In this document: piece by piece, positions 46,585-59,210 of the stretch | Numbering within the stretch: the stretch's first letter is position 1 | How the letters are laid out: each line of letters opens with the position of its first letter | Assembly: GCA_015499995.1 (NCBI GenBank) | Contig: JADNRV010000146.1 | Span: 62,001-126,000, forward strand | Direction: 5' to 3' | Source: Flammula alnicola | Taxonomy: Eukaryota > Basidiomycota > Agaricomycetes > Agaricales > Strophariaceae | DNA: 64,000 nucleotides | The notes under the pieces: model-generated | What the model was told of the DNA's origin: nothing | The model's database searches: none | The model's input: only the letters and a program-made list of their open reading frames with translations | Translations under genes and position numbers: made by a program

Positions 46585-49500
46585 GATCTTGTCAGGTACG
46601 AAAGTGAAAGAGACTTTGGGTCCCCAGTCCTTACGGTTATATAGCAAAGGCCAAAAATGAGTTGGTGACACAATTGCCTTGCCGAGGTATCGAGATTGCA
46701 CCCAATGCAGGGTCAGATCTAATACGAGCCGGTGACGTTTAGGTGGATGTCAAAGAAAGAAACGAGCGCAAACTAACCCGCAGGCCTCAGGGCCCAAAGA
46801 GAGAACAATCATCCGCGTCAGCCTCAACAAGCGCCTCGAGACCTGGCCTTTATCCGGCAATCGAATCTATTGCCGTAGAATGTCCCCCGAACCCCATTTA
46901 CCGTTAAGGAACTGAAAGAAGGTGAAGATTGATGGAGATCCCGAATTTCAATCCTTGGACGGTGGAAGCATGCGTCCATGGGTGTGGTCCAATAACGTAA
47001 GGGGTAAACCCAAAGGTTCCTTTCATGCCGACGGTTTCGGGATATTGCGTATCCAAGCAAACCCATGACTCGACCCGTTCTCAAAAAGAGGCCTCCACTG
47101 CGCCAGGGGGATTTGCGTCTGGAAAAGAGCTAGTATCATGAATGCCCAGGTGCTCAACGCACTGTTCTTGGCTCGAACCATTGTTTTCGGGCCTTTTATT
47201 GAGAGAAAAAAAGTAGCTGAGAAGCTGATGATGAGGGAGAAGATAGGGAAGAAAGAACCGAAAGAGCGTGACCGAAACAGGGTGTTTGTCTAGGCAAGCA
47301 TTATGCAAATGCATAACATCATCATTTCCTCCAAAACGCCGTATTACATGTCGTGGTGCTGATTCCTTTGAAGAACCAAGCACACGTGTCCTTTTTCAGA
47401 CTCCTACTACAGAGAGTCTCTTGCGGCAGCCTATGCTATGGGCACAAAGTCACTACTAGCATGAGAAATTTCGTGAGTACTCCAATATCCATCCAAATCT
47501 CGATGATGAGCAGAACTTGCTTGAAACACGGATACCTCAAGGCTTGGCGCCCGGGCTTCAAGGCCAATCAAGAGCAACAAAATTGACGCTAAATACAGGA
47601 CAGTCGGGTCACTTTCTGAGCGCGTTCAGGCGTGTTCGCACCACGACATCAATTCTCATGTGGAGTCCTCGAACCCGAATGTTGTATTGACGATTGAATC
47701 TAGGCATGGGCCGAACTTCCTTCGTCGGTTGGGGTTCCAAAGACCCTACACATATTCACTCCTTCTGCGTCGACTCTCAACGCCCGCATCTCACCTGCCA
47801 AAATACAGACAGTTCCCGTCCTGTGAGAACACCACACATAACGTAGAAGGGGAGAACTCGCCGTGCGGCTTGAAAACAAAGCATCTGATGCGCACTATGC
47901 CAGTGACACGCTTCCCCGGGCCTGTCATATGTCTCCGTGACGGTCTCTCATTGTCTCTTTGACAACAGGACTGCCAGGTTGCGTCTCCACTTGCAAACAC
48001 CAGCGTTTAATCTTGTTTGATATTGTGAAATCCAGGCACGACGCCAGCGACGGTTAACTTGTGATCTACAATGCCAGGGTGTTAGAAAATAGCTCGAGCG
48101 CGGTCGGATTGTCCGTTAAGCCTCGTCCAGAATGTTAATCCTGATGAACAATTCAGCCGGTAATAGCAAGCGAAGAAAGGCCATGGTCGCCTTTCCCTAC
48201 ATTGCTTAGAAAGCTCAGCCTTCAATACTGATGGACGTTTGGTCGATCTTCTAATCCCACGAGAAACGGCGATCGGAAGGAAGACACGATGCGCGAGAAG
48301 CAAGTAGTTCATTTCCCACCAAGCATTTAGCCCTCAACAGCCTCAACTTCTTGCAAAACGCTTGCATCCAGAATTTGTCGAGCCTTAGGCCGTGGCCTTA
48401 TGTCGTTTTTTTGGGGTATGGGTCTGAAGAACGTGCAACGACGAGCTAAAGGACGAGCCCACGCTATCTACGACGGAGGCGTTTCGTTCTCAGAATACGA
48501 GTTGACACTTCGGTCCATCATTCGCCAGTCTGTTCTTTGCCGATCTTGTGGAATTTGTTATTCTCTTGTTTAACGTGAAACAAAATGGGAGCTGGGGTTC
48601 CAAAAAAGCAAGGCAGGTGAGTATTGGGGTTTTCCTCCTACAATGGATTTAGCTAACTGGTTCGCAGCAGAGGGCCGAGTTGGGCCAAAGTTTGCCAGTA
48701 ATCATGACATAGAGCGTCGAATAATGACGAGGGTAGTGCGGCACTGGCCTATGTTGGTGGAGTCTTCATATTTCGGGTTAGTATGAGATTGTAACTGGTC
48801 GACAGACTCGAGTAAGAAGACTGATACACCCACCGAAGAGCGTTCCGACGCCACTGGGGCAATCTTGCAGCTGACGGATGGACATCGAAGATTCGAGCAC
48901 GCGCCGGCTCTCGCTCTAACCTATCCCGGTGGTGTCACAAAGCAGCAAATGTCAACTTGGAAATGATAGGAGTGAGTGGCAATTCGCTACTGGTGTTTTG
49001 AATGCGCGCCTATGACTTCAAAGAGCTAGGGCCAGTCAAGCTATTCGGTTTCCTTTTTTCTTCGTCAATGCAGGTTGGCGGACTGATGGTCTATTGGAGG
49101 CCTTCGGATACTGCTCCAAAACCGACGCCCAGCCGTGGTTCTCGGTATAACTCATGACCCGGTCAGCAGTTTGTAAACATCGTGGATTTGGAGCCGAGAA
49201 TGTGTCCAAATGAATGTGGGGAGACGCCAGACAGGAGATATCTTCATATAATGCCCCAGGAATGATTTCTGCGAATAAAGATTGCTGATTGCTGATTCTT
49301 CATGACCAAAGGACCCAGGATCTAATATTCTTCGCGTGCCAGGGCAAGACATACGCGAACATGAAGCCAGCACACTTTTTCGGCAGTGCGTGTGCGTGTG
49401 GGATTCCAAGATCCTGTCGATGAGAAATCTAGAGAGTAGAAAAATAGAAACGCCAAGTCCCGGAATCATCGCAAATTCTTATTTGACAGACATATTCATG

Positions 49501-50473
49501 ACTTTAATTAGGGTGCGCGTATTACGAGGCATTCCTTGGTCCACGATATACTGTAAATGAGAAATAAAAATCAGCGAAAGAGCGCAGAATACCACATTTG
49601 TGTCTTTCGTAAGTCGAATCTTACTCGTTTCAAAGAGCCTGATGCACTATTCACCAAAACAAGTTTTCCGGCATTCCGAGAATGATCGGCGCCCATAATC
49701 AACGTTCAATATCTAAGCGACTGCTTTCGATCTGCACCAAAACTGGGGTTCGGGACTTGCATTCCGAGGAACTAAAAGCAACCATTGGGATTTATTGGTC
49801 GACAAACGGTATTAAAATCCCTAGTGGGTGTGCATAGCGCTTATGTTCTCCTGCATAAGTATGAGTTGTTCGTTCGAAGTCTGGTGTAGGAGGACAATCA
49901 TTCAGAAAGAATACAATCAGAGCAATCGAGGCAGAGTATGTGACTCTCCCACCTTCGATATTTTAAGTCATGTACGATATAGATGGCCACCAAAATCAAG
50001 TTAACGACCAGATTTACGGTACGTGAGAATTCGCGGGGGAAGGTATCGCATTGCCAAAAAGCAAATACCGTTGTACTCGAGGTCGAGGAGGCGCTGTCCC
50101 CATCATGTCCGATTTGCGGGGACATGCCCAGGAAAGGTGGGGAAAGTGGAGTATGAATTGAAAATTCGGGTAATCGCAGAGCCTCAAGATAGATAATTTG
50201 TGTATCTGCAATATGTCCAGCGTTAGATGCGTACTTGGGCGGCGTCAAAGATAGAAAAAATTCGAGTACATAGTTGAGGTTGATCGTTACGTAAACAATC
50301 ACAAGGGAATTTCACGTGATAAGAGAGGAGTCACGCCACGTCACGCGTAGGGTTGTGACGCGGTTGGTTTGAGGCGACCGAGGTCCGACGCTCCTCAAGT
50401 TTCATTTATGCCATCCCACCCATAGCTGTCGTTTTCTCAAAGTCGCCTTTAACCAGCTTGTATATTATCTGCA
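46585..50473. other. Gene-poor 3.9 kb stretch
   Basis: The first few hundred bases carry the GATA-factor promoter and the last 150 the lunapark promoter. Between them are many short frames; the largest (49898-50302, minus) has a weak hydrophobic segment but no family or splice support. No repeat or RNA gene recognised. Confidence 0.5.
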
Positions 50474-51805
50474 ATGTCCTTTATTCGACGAATTTTTTCA
50501 AAGGTGCGCTTTGCTTTCAAAAAGATTGCTCATTTGCTCAGGAAGTTCCTTTGTGTCTGCAACAGAAAAGCGAAGAGGATTATGAAACTATTCTTTCGAA
50601 TTTAGCCGAAGATATTCAGAAGAGGCAGCTGAAACTCTCCGAGATACGTTTGCGTGAGCGGAGATCGACACTACTCGTCACTTTGTACACTTTGGCTGCG
50701 TGGGTGGCATACGTTAGCCTGTGGTACTTGAACGCCTTGCCGGACCTCAAAACAAGGAGCTACGTCAGTAATCCGAGTGTCGAAAGGGTTCTCAAGGGTC
50801 TACCAGTGATAATTAGTCCAATCATGTACGTGCTGGTGGAGCCAATAATACCAGCTCCTAATTCGCTTCCTAGCATTCTCTTTGTCCGACGAGTTGTTCA
50901 GATTTGGTACATGAAGAAGGGAGATGCCGAAGGTATGTCGTCGTAAACTCCTAACGATACCCTACTTATTCGTTCTATCAGAGAAAACCGTCAAGGAATT
51001 AATGAAGAGGCGCCGCGACAAAGTGGAGGAAATCAAGAAGAAAACCAATTACTACTCTACTCGCGATCTCATTCAGAAATATGACGAAGCATCTCCATTG
51101 GCAACGCCCCTAAGACAACGTTTTCCCCCGGGTCAAGCTATACCACAAACTCCCCAAGGTCGGCCAATACCAAACAACGGAGCTCTTCAAACTCCTGGTC
51201 CAAGTGCAGCACTACAAGCTCATCTATCTCGTAACGAACTTTAATTGTCGTTCATTTGCATGCCGGTCTGAATCACTGTTTTTAGCTCTTACCCCAGCTC
51301 AACCTCTCCCTCCTCCACGAAAACAATGGTATGACAAATTGGCAGATGCCCTCCTGGGCGAGGATGACCCCAATATCGCTTCTCCGAGCTCTCGTTACGC
51401 TCTGATATGCGAAAAGTGTTTTACGCACAATGGGTTAGTGAAAGAGAGCATGTGGGAGGACGCCCGTGAGTTTTTTTTCGCTTAACCGTCATTCGTGTTC
51501 TATACCCGGTGTCAGAAATTGACGGCATACTCTATTCAGAATATGTGTGCCCGAAATGTGGCCACTTCAATGCTTCTGTCCGGGCAAAGAGGGAACGACC
51601 AAGGCAAGGTGTATCTCCGACTCAATCCGCCGCTTCATCGCCCTCGCATTCTGCCGATATGTCACCCCAGAGTCATCCGCAAGCGCAAGAGTCTCCTTCT
51701 CAAATACCGAAAGGTGCAACAGGCTCTGAGCCGGACCCTCCCACAGTTGACGGTCCAGAATCGATTGCTATGGATGTCGACTCCGCACAAGACACCACTC
51801 CTTGA
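50474..51805 (+). CDS. LNP1: Lunapark, ER junction protein
   Basis: Five exons (50474-50503, 50566-50932, 50982-51230, 51286-51465, 51540-51805) give 363 residues with exact phases. The N-terminus is MSFIRRIFSK, then a helix (EEDYETILSNLAEDIQKRQL). Two hydrophobic segments follow (TLLVTLYTLAAWVAYVSLWY and LPVIISPIMYVLVEPIIPA), then VRRVVQIWYMKKGDAE and a coiled coil KRRRDKVEEIKKKTNYYSTR. The C-terminal zinc ribbon has CEKCFTHNGL and CPKCGHFN. This is the full lunapark plan; the protein stabilises three-way junctions of tubular ER. An alternative acceptor at 51515 would add 8 residues (IDGILYSE) in frame before the second Cys pair. The tail is Ser/Pro-rich. Confidence 0.92.
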
Positions 51806-52091
51806 ACCGAAGTCAACCAGATATGTTCCTAACTATATTCACTCACTAATCTACATCCTCTCGTCGTTGTCTGCGTATGTCCAATGGCAACTAGTTTTAC
51901 TGATCATCGTGTGCTTTGAATCAACTTTGAATTTTAGCTCGCGATTTCCGAGTTTCTGGTCACACTTCCAGTCTTTTTATGTAAAACTGACGTATAACAC
52001 TGATGTAATCAAGGTTTGTCGTTCGACTCTTTCTTTCAGCTCAGTGGACGCTCCTGTCTTTCCTGCTCTTGTCAAAGAACGACCCGGCGCC
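51806..52091. other. Short intergenic region
   Basis: 285 bp between lunapark and the coiled-coil gene, both on the plus strand. It presumably contains the lunapark terminator and the next promoter. Confidence 0.4.
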
Positions 52092-54969
52092 ATGGAATCT
52101 GTCCATGGCGACCCACAAGTAGCTTCCGAGGTAGTTGTACTACTGGCCAAGGAACTCAGATCTGAGCGAATGAAGATCGAAGAGTTGCAGGCTCAATTGA
52201 TGAATCAGGTGGGCAGTGGCACGGCACCAAATTTTGAATTTCACGCTTCCAGCTCGCTGATTACACTTCGATATTCAGGCGAGTGAGGGCTCGGAGTATA
52301 AGGAGCGCGCAGAAGCGGCAGAACATGCTCTGGAGGCTATGAAAAAGAATCTCGAGGACGTCAACTTTGAGAAGGAATGTCTGAAAGTAATGTTGGCAGA
52401 GAACAAGACAGGAATAAAGAAGGTAAGAATCTGACCTTTTCAAGTCGATTTACGGTCCTGAATGATTATTTATCTTAGGAGAAAGACGAGGACGCAGAAG
52501 TAATCATCGACCCTTTGAGAGAGATGCCTCGAAGGGAAAAATCAATGGAAACAGATGAACAGATGAACCAGGCACGTCTAAAGGGAAGATGTACTCCGCC
52601 CGAATATATCTAACATGAAATTACAGGATAGCGATTATCAAAGTCCTCGAAGAGACATTCCAGAAATACTATCGAAAGTACAGATCGCTCAAAGAAGCTA
52701 AACATCAGCTGCGAGACGTGCGTAATCCATCTTCGAGCTTGGGCCTCTGCTTTAGTGATGTGACCTTACGTAGACTTGCCGAACGCTGGAGGAAAAAATG
52801 TCAGACCTCGACACAAAAAATCAAGATCTCCAAAAGTCATTGTCGAGCTCCCTTTCCGCGAAAGTGAGTAAAATGCTTGATTGACCTATACATTGCCTCA
52901 CTTTGACGCTGTTAGGCCTCCAGTACGCCACCTGTAGGCCCTGAAGGTACTCCATCGACAATGCCGTCAGTAAGTTGCATTGTCTCCTCGAAGGAGTTAT
53001 GAATTCTAAATATAACTTGTGAAGACGCCTGTCCACAAAGATTTCAACAAATTCATGTCCGAGTTTCCCAAAATTACGCATCGGCCTTCCTACCCCCAAC
53101 TTCGTCCCGTATGCCAAAGAGGCGTAGATTTGAAGGGTTACCTCGCCTCTGTATGTTCGGATCCCGATCTTCTCAATCGTCTCCGATTCATGTTGTATTT
53201 CTATATATCACAGGATTCAGATTCTAAAATAAACAGGTTCCGATGTTTCCATTTCATTTCAGTCTTGGCTCTCATTCTTACTTCTTTAATTAATCCAGAG
53301 TAGCAACAAATTTCTTGTGCCTTCCCGGACGGTTGACGTGGTGCTCGCCGGACAAAGACCATGCACTTGCTGTAGGCCCAATTCATCTCTTTGATCCTTC
53401 GCAAAATGCCTGGTCCAAAAAGTCCATTTTTCGCGGTCTTTACGGACGAAGCTTCCACCTCTTTTATCCACACAAGCACTGGATATTCTACGCAGGATTT
53501 TACAAGGCCCTCAACCTCCGTTCGCGGGTTTCAGAAGGCTCGTCGATGCCTACGGGCGGCATTGTGGTGAGCAGTCCATCCGCCTGTAGAAGTGCTTGGT
53601 CGTGATATATCCCAAGTCTGCTCAAGCTCTAGCCGAGGCCAGTGTGATAACCTCCGGTCCTCTGACACTCAGTAAAAAGCAAAGTCGGATGGTAGTCAGA
53701 TAAAGTCGAGAAATAGTCAACAAAATGGAAGTGTTTGACTAAAAGGCGTTTTCGTAACGAGTTGTCGACTACGAAGTCGTTCAAAAAGTCGCATGTAAGT
53801 CATACACAAGTCAAGCATCAGTCCAACCTTAGTCAACCCTTGACAGATATTTGGTTACCGATGAAAATAGTCATAGAAAAGTCGGATCTGCTTTAGAATT
53901 CCTCAATTCAAACATTTAGAAGCACAGGAAACCAAAATATATTATGCCAGACACTACATAAGTACTAATACGACACTGGGGAGTCTTACCATAGCCTTAA
54001 AACCCAGACCTGCACCCTTCCTACCCAGTAAGTGATGCTCCTGCATGGTGTGCAATGTGCATCTGTAAGAAAAGAGGAGGAAGTCGAGTAAGTCCCCAAC
54101 GTGAACAAATGATGGGAATCGTGCACTCACCCGGTTTTCCAGAGACGGCGCTGTAAAGAACGGAACTTGAAGCCTGAAGGAAGGATGAGTGGGTGTTATA
54201 GAATAAAAGGAGGGGTACATGCCTGCGTTTCAAGTGACAAGAGCCCTCCGAACCTTTGGCGCAGCGCTATAGTGCATATCCGGGGCGGCACTGCAAAGAA
54301 AGAGGGTTCATAGCACAGAAGAAGATAACTAAGGAAGAAAACATACAACATACCATATAGAAGAGCAGCCACGCCGTGATTTCACGCAGAGATAGAACAG
54401 ACGAAGTGGTTGAGAAGACGATGAGGGCAAGTTCAAGTTGTAATTTCAGCCAACGGGAATTTGAACATGGCATTCACGTGATAGAAGGACCATGACTAGT
54501 TGACTGTGGACGGAGCAAATTTTAATCAAAAAAATGTTCAAGTCAAGCCCGAGTCCACTCATTCGTTTCAAGTCCTTGATTCTATGACTATAGTACGACT
54601 GACATACGACTATGATACGACTGTGTTTGTGATGCCAAGACCGAGTTGGCATGAATTTTGTTATTGCATGACTTATGACTGACTTTTGTCCACTTTTGTC
54701 TGAATTTGGCTGACTTTGCCCGACTTTGCTTTTTACTGAGTCTGACACCTCAGGAGGAGACAACCGTGACGACCATGATTGCCAGCCTCTACTCTGATAA
54801 AATACTGAACGTTGAAACCCTTGGTCTTCAATGTGTTGGGTTTGATCTCAAGCTGCACAACGCCATGAAGGAATGCTTGGAAGCACGCCAACGTGGTGAA
54901 TGGGCAGGACATTACCCAGAGAGGGCGCAAGCCTCTGAACCGCCAAAAAAGAAACAAAAGATTACGTAG
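52092..54969 (+). pseudogene. Coiled-coil protein gene interrupted by a 1.07 kb element
   Basis: Exons 52092-52208, 52279-52422, 52479-52590, 52632-52717, 52774-52863, 52916-52969, 53025-53236 and 53299 onward have matching phases. They encode a long coiled coil (LLAKELRSERMKIEELQAQL, KNLEDVNFEKECLKVMLAEN, TFQKYYRKYRSLKEAKHQLR). A C-terminal domain follows (NFLCLPGRLTWCSPDKDHAL, GPIHLFDPSQNAWSKKSIF, WIFYAGFYKALNLRS). The end, NVETLGLQCVGFDLKLHNAM with PPKKKQKIT, lies beyond the insertion at 53668-54740. Dropping the insert and one duplication copy rejoins GPLT/PQEETT in frame. The splice near 53560-53590 is uncertain. I recognise the C-terminal pattern from uncharacterised Agaricomycete proteins but know no function. 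Confidence 0.7.
53668..54740. mobile_element. Non-autonomous hAT-like element
   Basis: The ends are inverted: CTCAGTAAAAAGCAAAGTCG (53669-53688 region) and its inverse CGACTTTGCTTTTTACTGAG (54721-54740). TCTGACA(C) stands on both sides (53661-53667/8 and 54741-54747/8), a 7-8 bp target duplication fitting hAT elements. Subterminal parts carry many AGTC/GACT repeats. The interior has no transposase; its short frames are unrelated. The element sits inside a coding exon. Confidence 0.8.
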
Positions 54970-56713
54970 TCAATTGGAATTGCCTTGCACGCTGAATTTC
55001 ATTGAGGCATCGTTCGGAATATTTATCGTAACGTCGAAGCAGAAGTCATAAAATACTCCTTTCAAAATTAGAAAAAGTCTGCTGCCTCGAGTCGTGAGTT
55101 GATTTACTACGGAGAAATTTTACAATCTTGGGATATGAGTTGGACACGACGCGCTGGCGCTGAGCCCATGGATCTAGCCTTAGCAGAGCCGTCGACGTTT
55201 GAATCCCCCAATCGCCGACAACAGACTCATAAGTCCTCAGGCCTCAGGCCTCATGATTCACGAGGGCGCTCTCGTAAACCAAATCTCGGTCCGGATTTCA
55301 ACTGTCAAACACCGGGGGGATCATTTGGGTGTAGTGTGGATGATTATGTCTGACACAGAATGCAACGTCAATCTGTAACATGAACTCGAGCATCTCTGAA
55401 TGCTCGCCAATTTTAGCGTGGCTGTTTCATCAAGTCTCTCACACGTATGCCGGGTCAGGCAATAAAATAAGAAACCTTACTATGCGACTCATACTTCCAG
55501 AGAAGAAGGAAGTGAACGGAATAGAATTATTCGCCACCTGTATTTTGGCCTCCTGGAGAAAGCTGAAACGGAATGACTCCGGCGAGGAATGAATTAGAAC
55601 CTAGACGCAAAAATCTCACAAGAATCCGCCCAGGGTGAAAGAAAAACTTGGAAACTTTACGACCTTATCATGCAAATCTTAGGTACCATCCTTAAATCTT
55701 GACAGAAATTTCCGATAGTTATGGGAACGCCCGGAAATCTTGGAACAGTTGAGACCAGTTGCTCTGACGTCGAGGATCGAATTTATCATTGAATCGTTTG
55801 CGAACCGTTGAGAACTGGCTCATGCTAGGATGGTCCATCGAGATGCACAGTTGGCTAGGAACGAGCTTCACATGGTCAGGTCCGCGTAGTCCATTCCTTT
55901 GTAATGATCTAACTGAATGGCAAGTTGACATGAGCGCCCAAGGTCGCGACGATGAAGAGCACAGCCCATGTCTGGACCTAAAGAACGATGACGGGTCTTT
56001 ACGGTCCCCGGGAAACAAAAACTTTGGTCGTAGAGTACATCAGCAGGACGACTTATGCTGGGAACAATGCGGAAGCAGATATATGATCGCAGCGCCATAG
56101 AAGGTTCGGAGATCGCATATAAATCCATTAAATCAATATCGGACCTCTCATCCTTCGAAGCACTGCTCTAGCAAGAGAAAAGTTCGGAGCACAAGGCGAG
56201 TATTCGAGTCAGGTGTGAGTTGCACGAAATTGACTCTGACTTTTAAGCATACTGCACGCATCTAGATATACATTGGTGTAGCATCCTTGCGTGGCGCACG
56301 GAAAGGAAGAAAAGTTTGGCCGATAGCTGCAGCCTTCCTTGCCGGAGCCGACGAAAACCAGGCTATGGGTAGGTTGAAAGATTCGGATAAACACATGTGT
56401 GGGATGCGTAGTTGGAAGCACGTAACGGTAAGGTAATTTGATGATAAGGCAGCCAGCAGCCTGCTTTTCCGCAATGCACGGTTGTTGACAGTACTGTTTA
56501 TAGTTGTCGGATTTACTGCGTGCAGCCCTGCGGCCTGCGGCGCATTCGAAGCTTGGGCAAATAAAGATAATCACCGGACCGTTGATACCGGGCGGTGCCG
56601 TAAATCAGAAAATGACTCGCACAAGACGATTTATGCTTGAGCCTCTTGCAATGGTTCCCTTGTTGGTTACTTTCCTTCGGCCTGTTCTGTTGTCAGGGCC
56701 AGGATACATTGCG
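54970..56713. other. Gene-poor 1.7 kb stretch
   Basis: Short frames only. A minus-strand frame at 56209-56574 is cysteine-containing (CQQPCIAEKQAAGC, CSYRPNFSSFPC) but lacks splice or family support. The last 200 bp carry the promoter of the P-loop gene. Confidence 0.45.
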
Positions 56714-57540
56714 ATGACCAGTGCGCGCACCTTTCCTCCTCTTCTCGGTGATGGACACGGCCGATACCGTGTTCATATCGTTGGGAACAGTGGTAGGTCG
56801 CAGGAACTAGCTGGCATGTAAGACCACGAGGCTAAAGGACGTTCCGTGCATTTCAGGATCTGGCAAGGTAAGTTGCTGCTGGTGCATCCGTAACCAAGGA
56901 TATCTATGTCCTGCCTGTGCGCATAGAGCACAACTGGTGCTGCACTGGCAGCGACGCTAGGTGTGCCCTTTATACCCCTGGACGCCATTATGTGGAAGCC
57001 AGGATGGGTGAAAACTTCGCGCGAAGAGTTCAGCGCGAAGCTGCGCGCGGCCCTAGACGAGGATGAGAGGGGCTGGGTTGTAGATGGAAATTACGACAAA
57101 CGAGGGGGGTTGGTTGTTCTCGAAGAATCGACAGACGTTATCTGTTAGTTCGAAATCAGCTTGAGCTAGGTATACCTGACCGACGGCTGACCTTTTTCAT
57201 TGCCAAAGGGTTGGATCCGCCTCTAGCTGTGTACTTTCCACGCATCATGCTTCGCACCCTCCTGGGCCTCCTCCGGCTCACACCTCCTTGCAGTCCAGGG
57301 TGCCCTGAAAGATTGACCGAGGTTTTCTTCTCGAAAAAAAGCATCCTGTGGTGGTGCCTAACTAATCATTGGGCGCTCCGCCAAAGAAATGAGACCCGAA
57401 TGCAGTTGATAGGGTTGGGGGTGGGTAGCGACGTCGAGAGGCGCAGAATGAGGAGGTTCGGCGGCTGGGGTACTGACATAAAAGAGTGGCTGAAGGATGT
57501 CGCGGAGATGGTACAATCCAAAAGGCACAAACGTGATTAA
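56714..57540 (+). CDS. Adenylate-kinase-like P-loop NTPase
   Basis: Four exons (56714-56792, 56857-56867, 56927-57143, 57209-57540) give 212 residues. The start MTSARTFPPLLGDGHGRYRV leads into the Walker A motif GNSGSGKST, followed by LGVPFIPLDAIMWKPGW and GWVVDGNYD. The Walker-B-like strand is DVIWLDPPLAVYFPR, then LTPPCSPGCPE, VFFSKKSILWWCLTNHW and GGWGTDIKEWLKDV. This matches a family of fungal and bacterial small nucleotide/nucleoside kinases annotated as adenylate-kinase- or FlaR-like; the true substrate is not known. Exon 2 is only 11 nt and encodes the SGK of the P-loop, so correct splicing is essential for any activity. The gene looks intact. Confidence 0.85.
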
Positions 57541-57854
57541 GTATCGACACCATGGAGGGGATAAAACTTCTCTTCTTTCCTGTGGATATTGCGTATTATG
57601 TACCGAGATCTTCACCGCGAAATATAGTTGACCGATTTGGATTGGAGTTTCCACGCTTAAAGACGCAGAACGAGGTTTGAAGTGTTGCACTGAAAGAGAG
57701 CAAGTCGGAGAAATGATGGGATCTCGAACTCTTGTGCCGCCTCTTCAACAAGTGATCGAAAATCTGATAACTCAAATAAAGCGTGCAATAAGAGCATCAT
57801 GTTTAGAATAAAAGAGACTATCGTACACATTCAATTTTGACCTATATTAAATAA
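57541..57854. other. Short region between convergent genes
   Basis: About 310 bp between two stop codons; no feature seen. Confidence 0.5.
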
Positions 57855-59210
57855 TCACATCCAGTTCGAGGACCTTGGCTGCGGGGGCTTTTCTGGTGCG
57901 CGGCCTTCAGACGAATAATCTGAAACCTTGGGCGACGAGGCAAAATACGGTCTTCGGGAGACGCTTCCGGTGGACGACATGCCTTCAGACGCTGGGGCGG
58001 TATAATAGCCCAGATCAGATTGCAACGACGCAGGAGAGTTGGCAAGAGATGCGTTCGTCTCCGCCATACGAGGAGTTGATTTTTCGGTGATAGTCGATAG
58101 CGTATACCCTGGCTGATAGCGATTGGGAGCGCGAGGTGCCATCGTCTGCGGATCCTGATCGTATGCATAGCCTCCATGATAGGCGCCGTTGTATGGCTGC
58201 GGCGGTATGGCAGGCGCTGGCATACCGACGTAGCCGTATCGTGAGTTTTGCCATGCCCCTTGCTGCGTTTGTTCCATAGGGTAGCCTTGAGGGTAGCTTT
58301 GCGCTGCATTCCAATGACTATTCGTTACATTCGTCATCGGGGGAGTATTAGCCGGGCCTCCACTCGTCGGAGAAGAGTAACGCATCCCAGCGACGGTCCA
58401 TGCTTCGGAGACTGGTCTCTTCCGACGTCTGAAGTACAACAGCGCCAGCACGATGACAATGAGACCCAGGACCCCAAATAATGACCCCAGCACGATGGGA
58501 AGGATATGAATTTGTCTCACAGACGCGGCCGAACCGGTGTCTGAGGTCACTGGAGCCACAACAGGCTCCGACAGGGTTGGGGAAGGCGAAGAGGACGTGC
58601 TGGGTGAGGGCGGCGATGATGTTGTTGTCGAAGGTGACAGTGTCGGATCGGTATAACTGGAACACCAAGTCAAAGCCTGGAAGAAAGGTATATTTGGGGA
58701 ATACATACATAAGACCATCGACAATGCCGAAAGATTGCCCAGGTCCAACTGATATTACAAGAGTGTGTTGGGTGTCGTTCAGACCCGTGGCATTCCAAAC
58801 GACGGCGGACTGCACAGTTTCGGGCCCCTGGCCTGTGCTGGGACTAGTATGATCCACCAAGTCGATGAGGAAGAGGGGCCCGGAATCCAGCGAAACCGCT
58901 GTGTTCACTTCGTACGGCCATTTGGGCGATAAGAAATAGATGGCGACTCCTGAGTTGCATTAGTAGATGCCGTAAAAGCTTAAGAGACTACAAACGCACC
59001 TGTAAATTTGAACGTCGCTGTTGCATTTGGGTTCTGGGTGAGCATGTGCCCACCACCGAAGTCCAACGTGTCGTTTTGCGACTGAACCCATGCTCCTGCC
59101 GGTGCGTAGACGATGGAAGGATCCCGGTCGTCGAACGTGACATTCCGCTGTGCGTAGACGACATGGAACCAGGCTAGAATGAAAAGGCGGATGGCGAGAT
59201 GGAAGATCAT
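57855..59210 (-). CDS. Single-pass membrane protein, paralogue 2
   Basis: Three exons (59210-59000, 58949-58709, 58656-57855) give 417 residues. A signal peptide (MIFHLAIRLFILAWFHVVYA) precedes an extracellular domain (NVTFDDRDPSIVYAPAGAW, TATFKFTG/VAIYFLSPKWP, NDTQHTLVISVGPGQSFGIV). A Ser/Thr/Pro stalk follows, then a membrane span (HILPIVLGSLFGVLGLIVIV) with YFRRRKR on its inner side. The proline/tyrosine/glycine-rich tail is about 180 residues. The extracellular domain parallels that of 35272-36515 block by block, but the tails are unrelated. Repeated N-X-T/S sites suggest glycosylation. Function is unknown. Confidence 0.82.

Noticed and set aside
49898..50302. 134-codon minus-strand frame upstream of lunapark
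   Set aside because: No conserved motif, no splice context, and it occupies the promoter side of lunapark; left as unsupported.
56209..56574. Cysteine-containing 121-codon minus-strand frame, possible small secreted protein
   Set aside because: No signal peptide at its start and no recognisable family; cysteine spacing alone is not enough.
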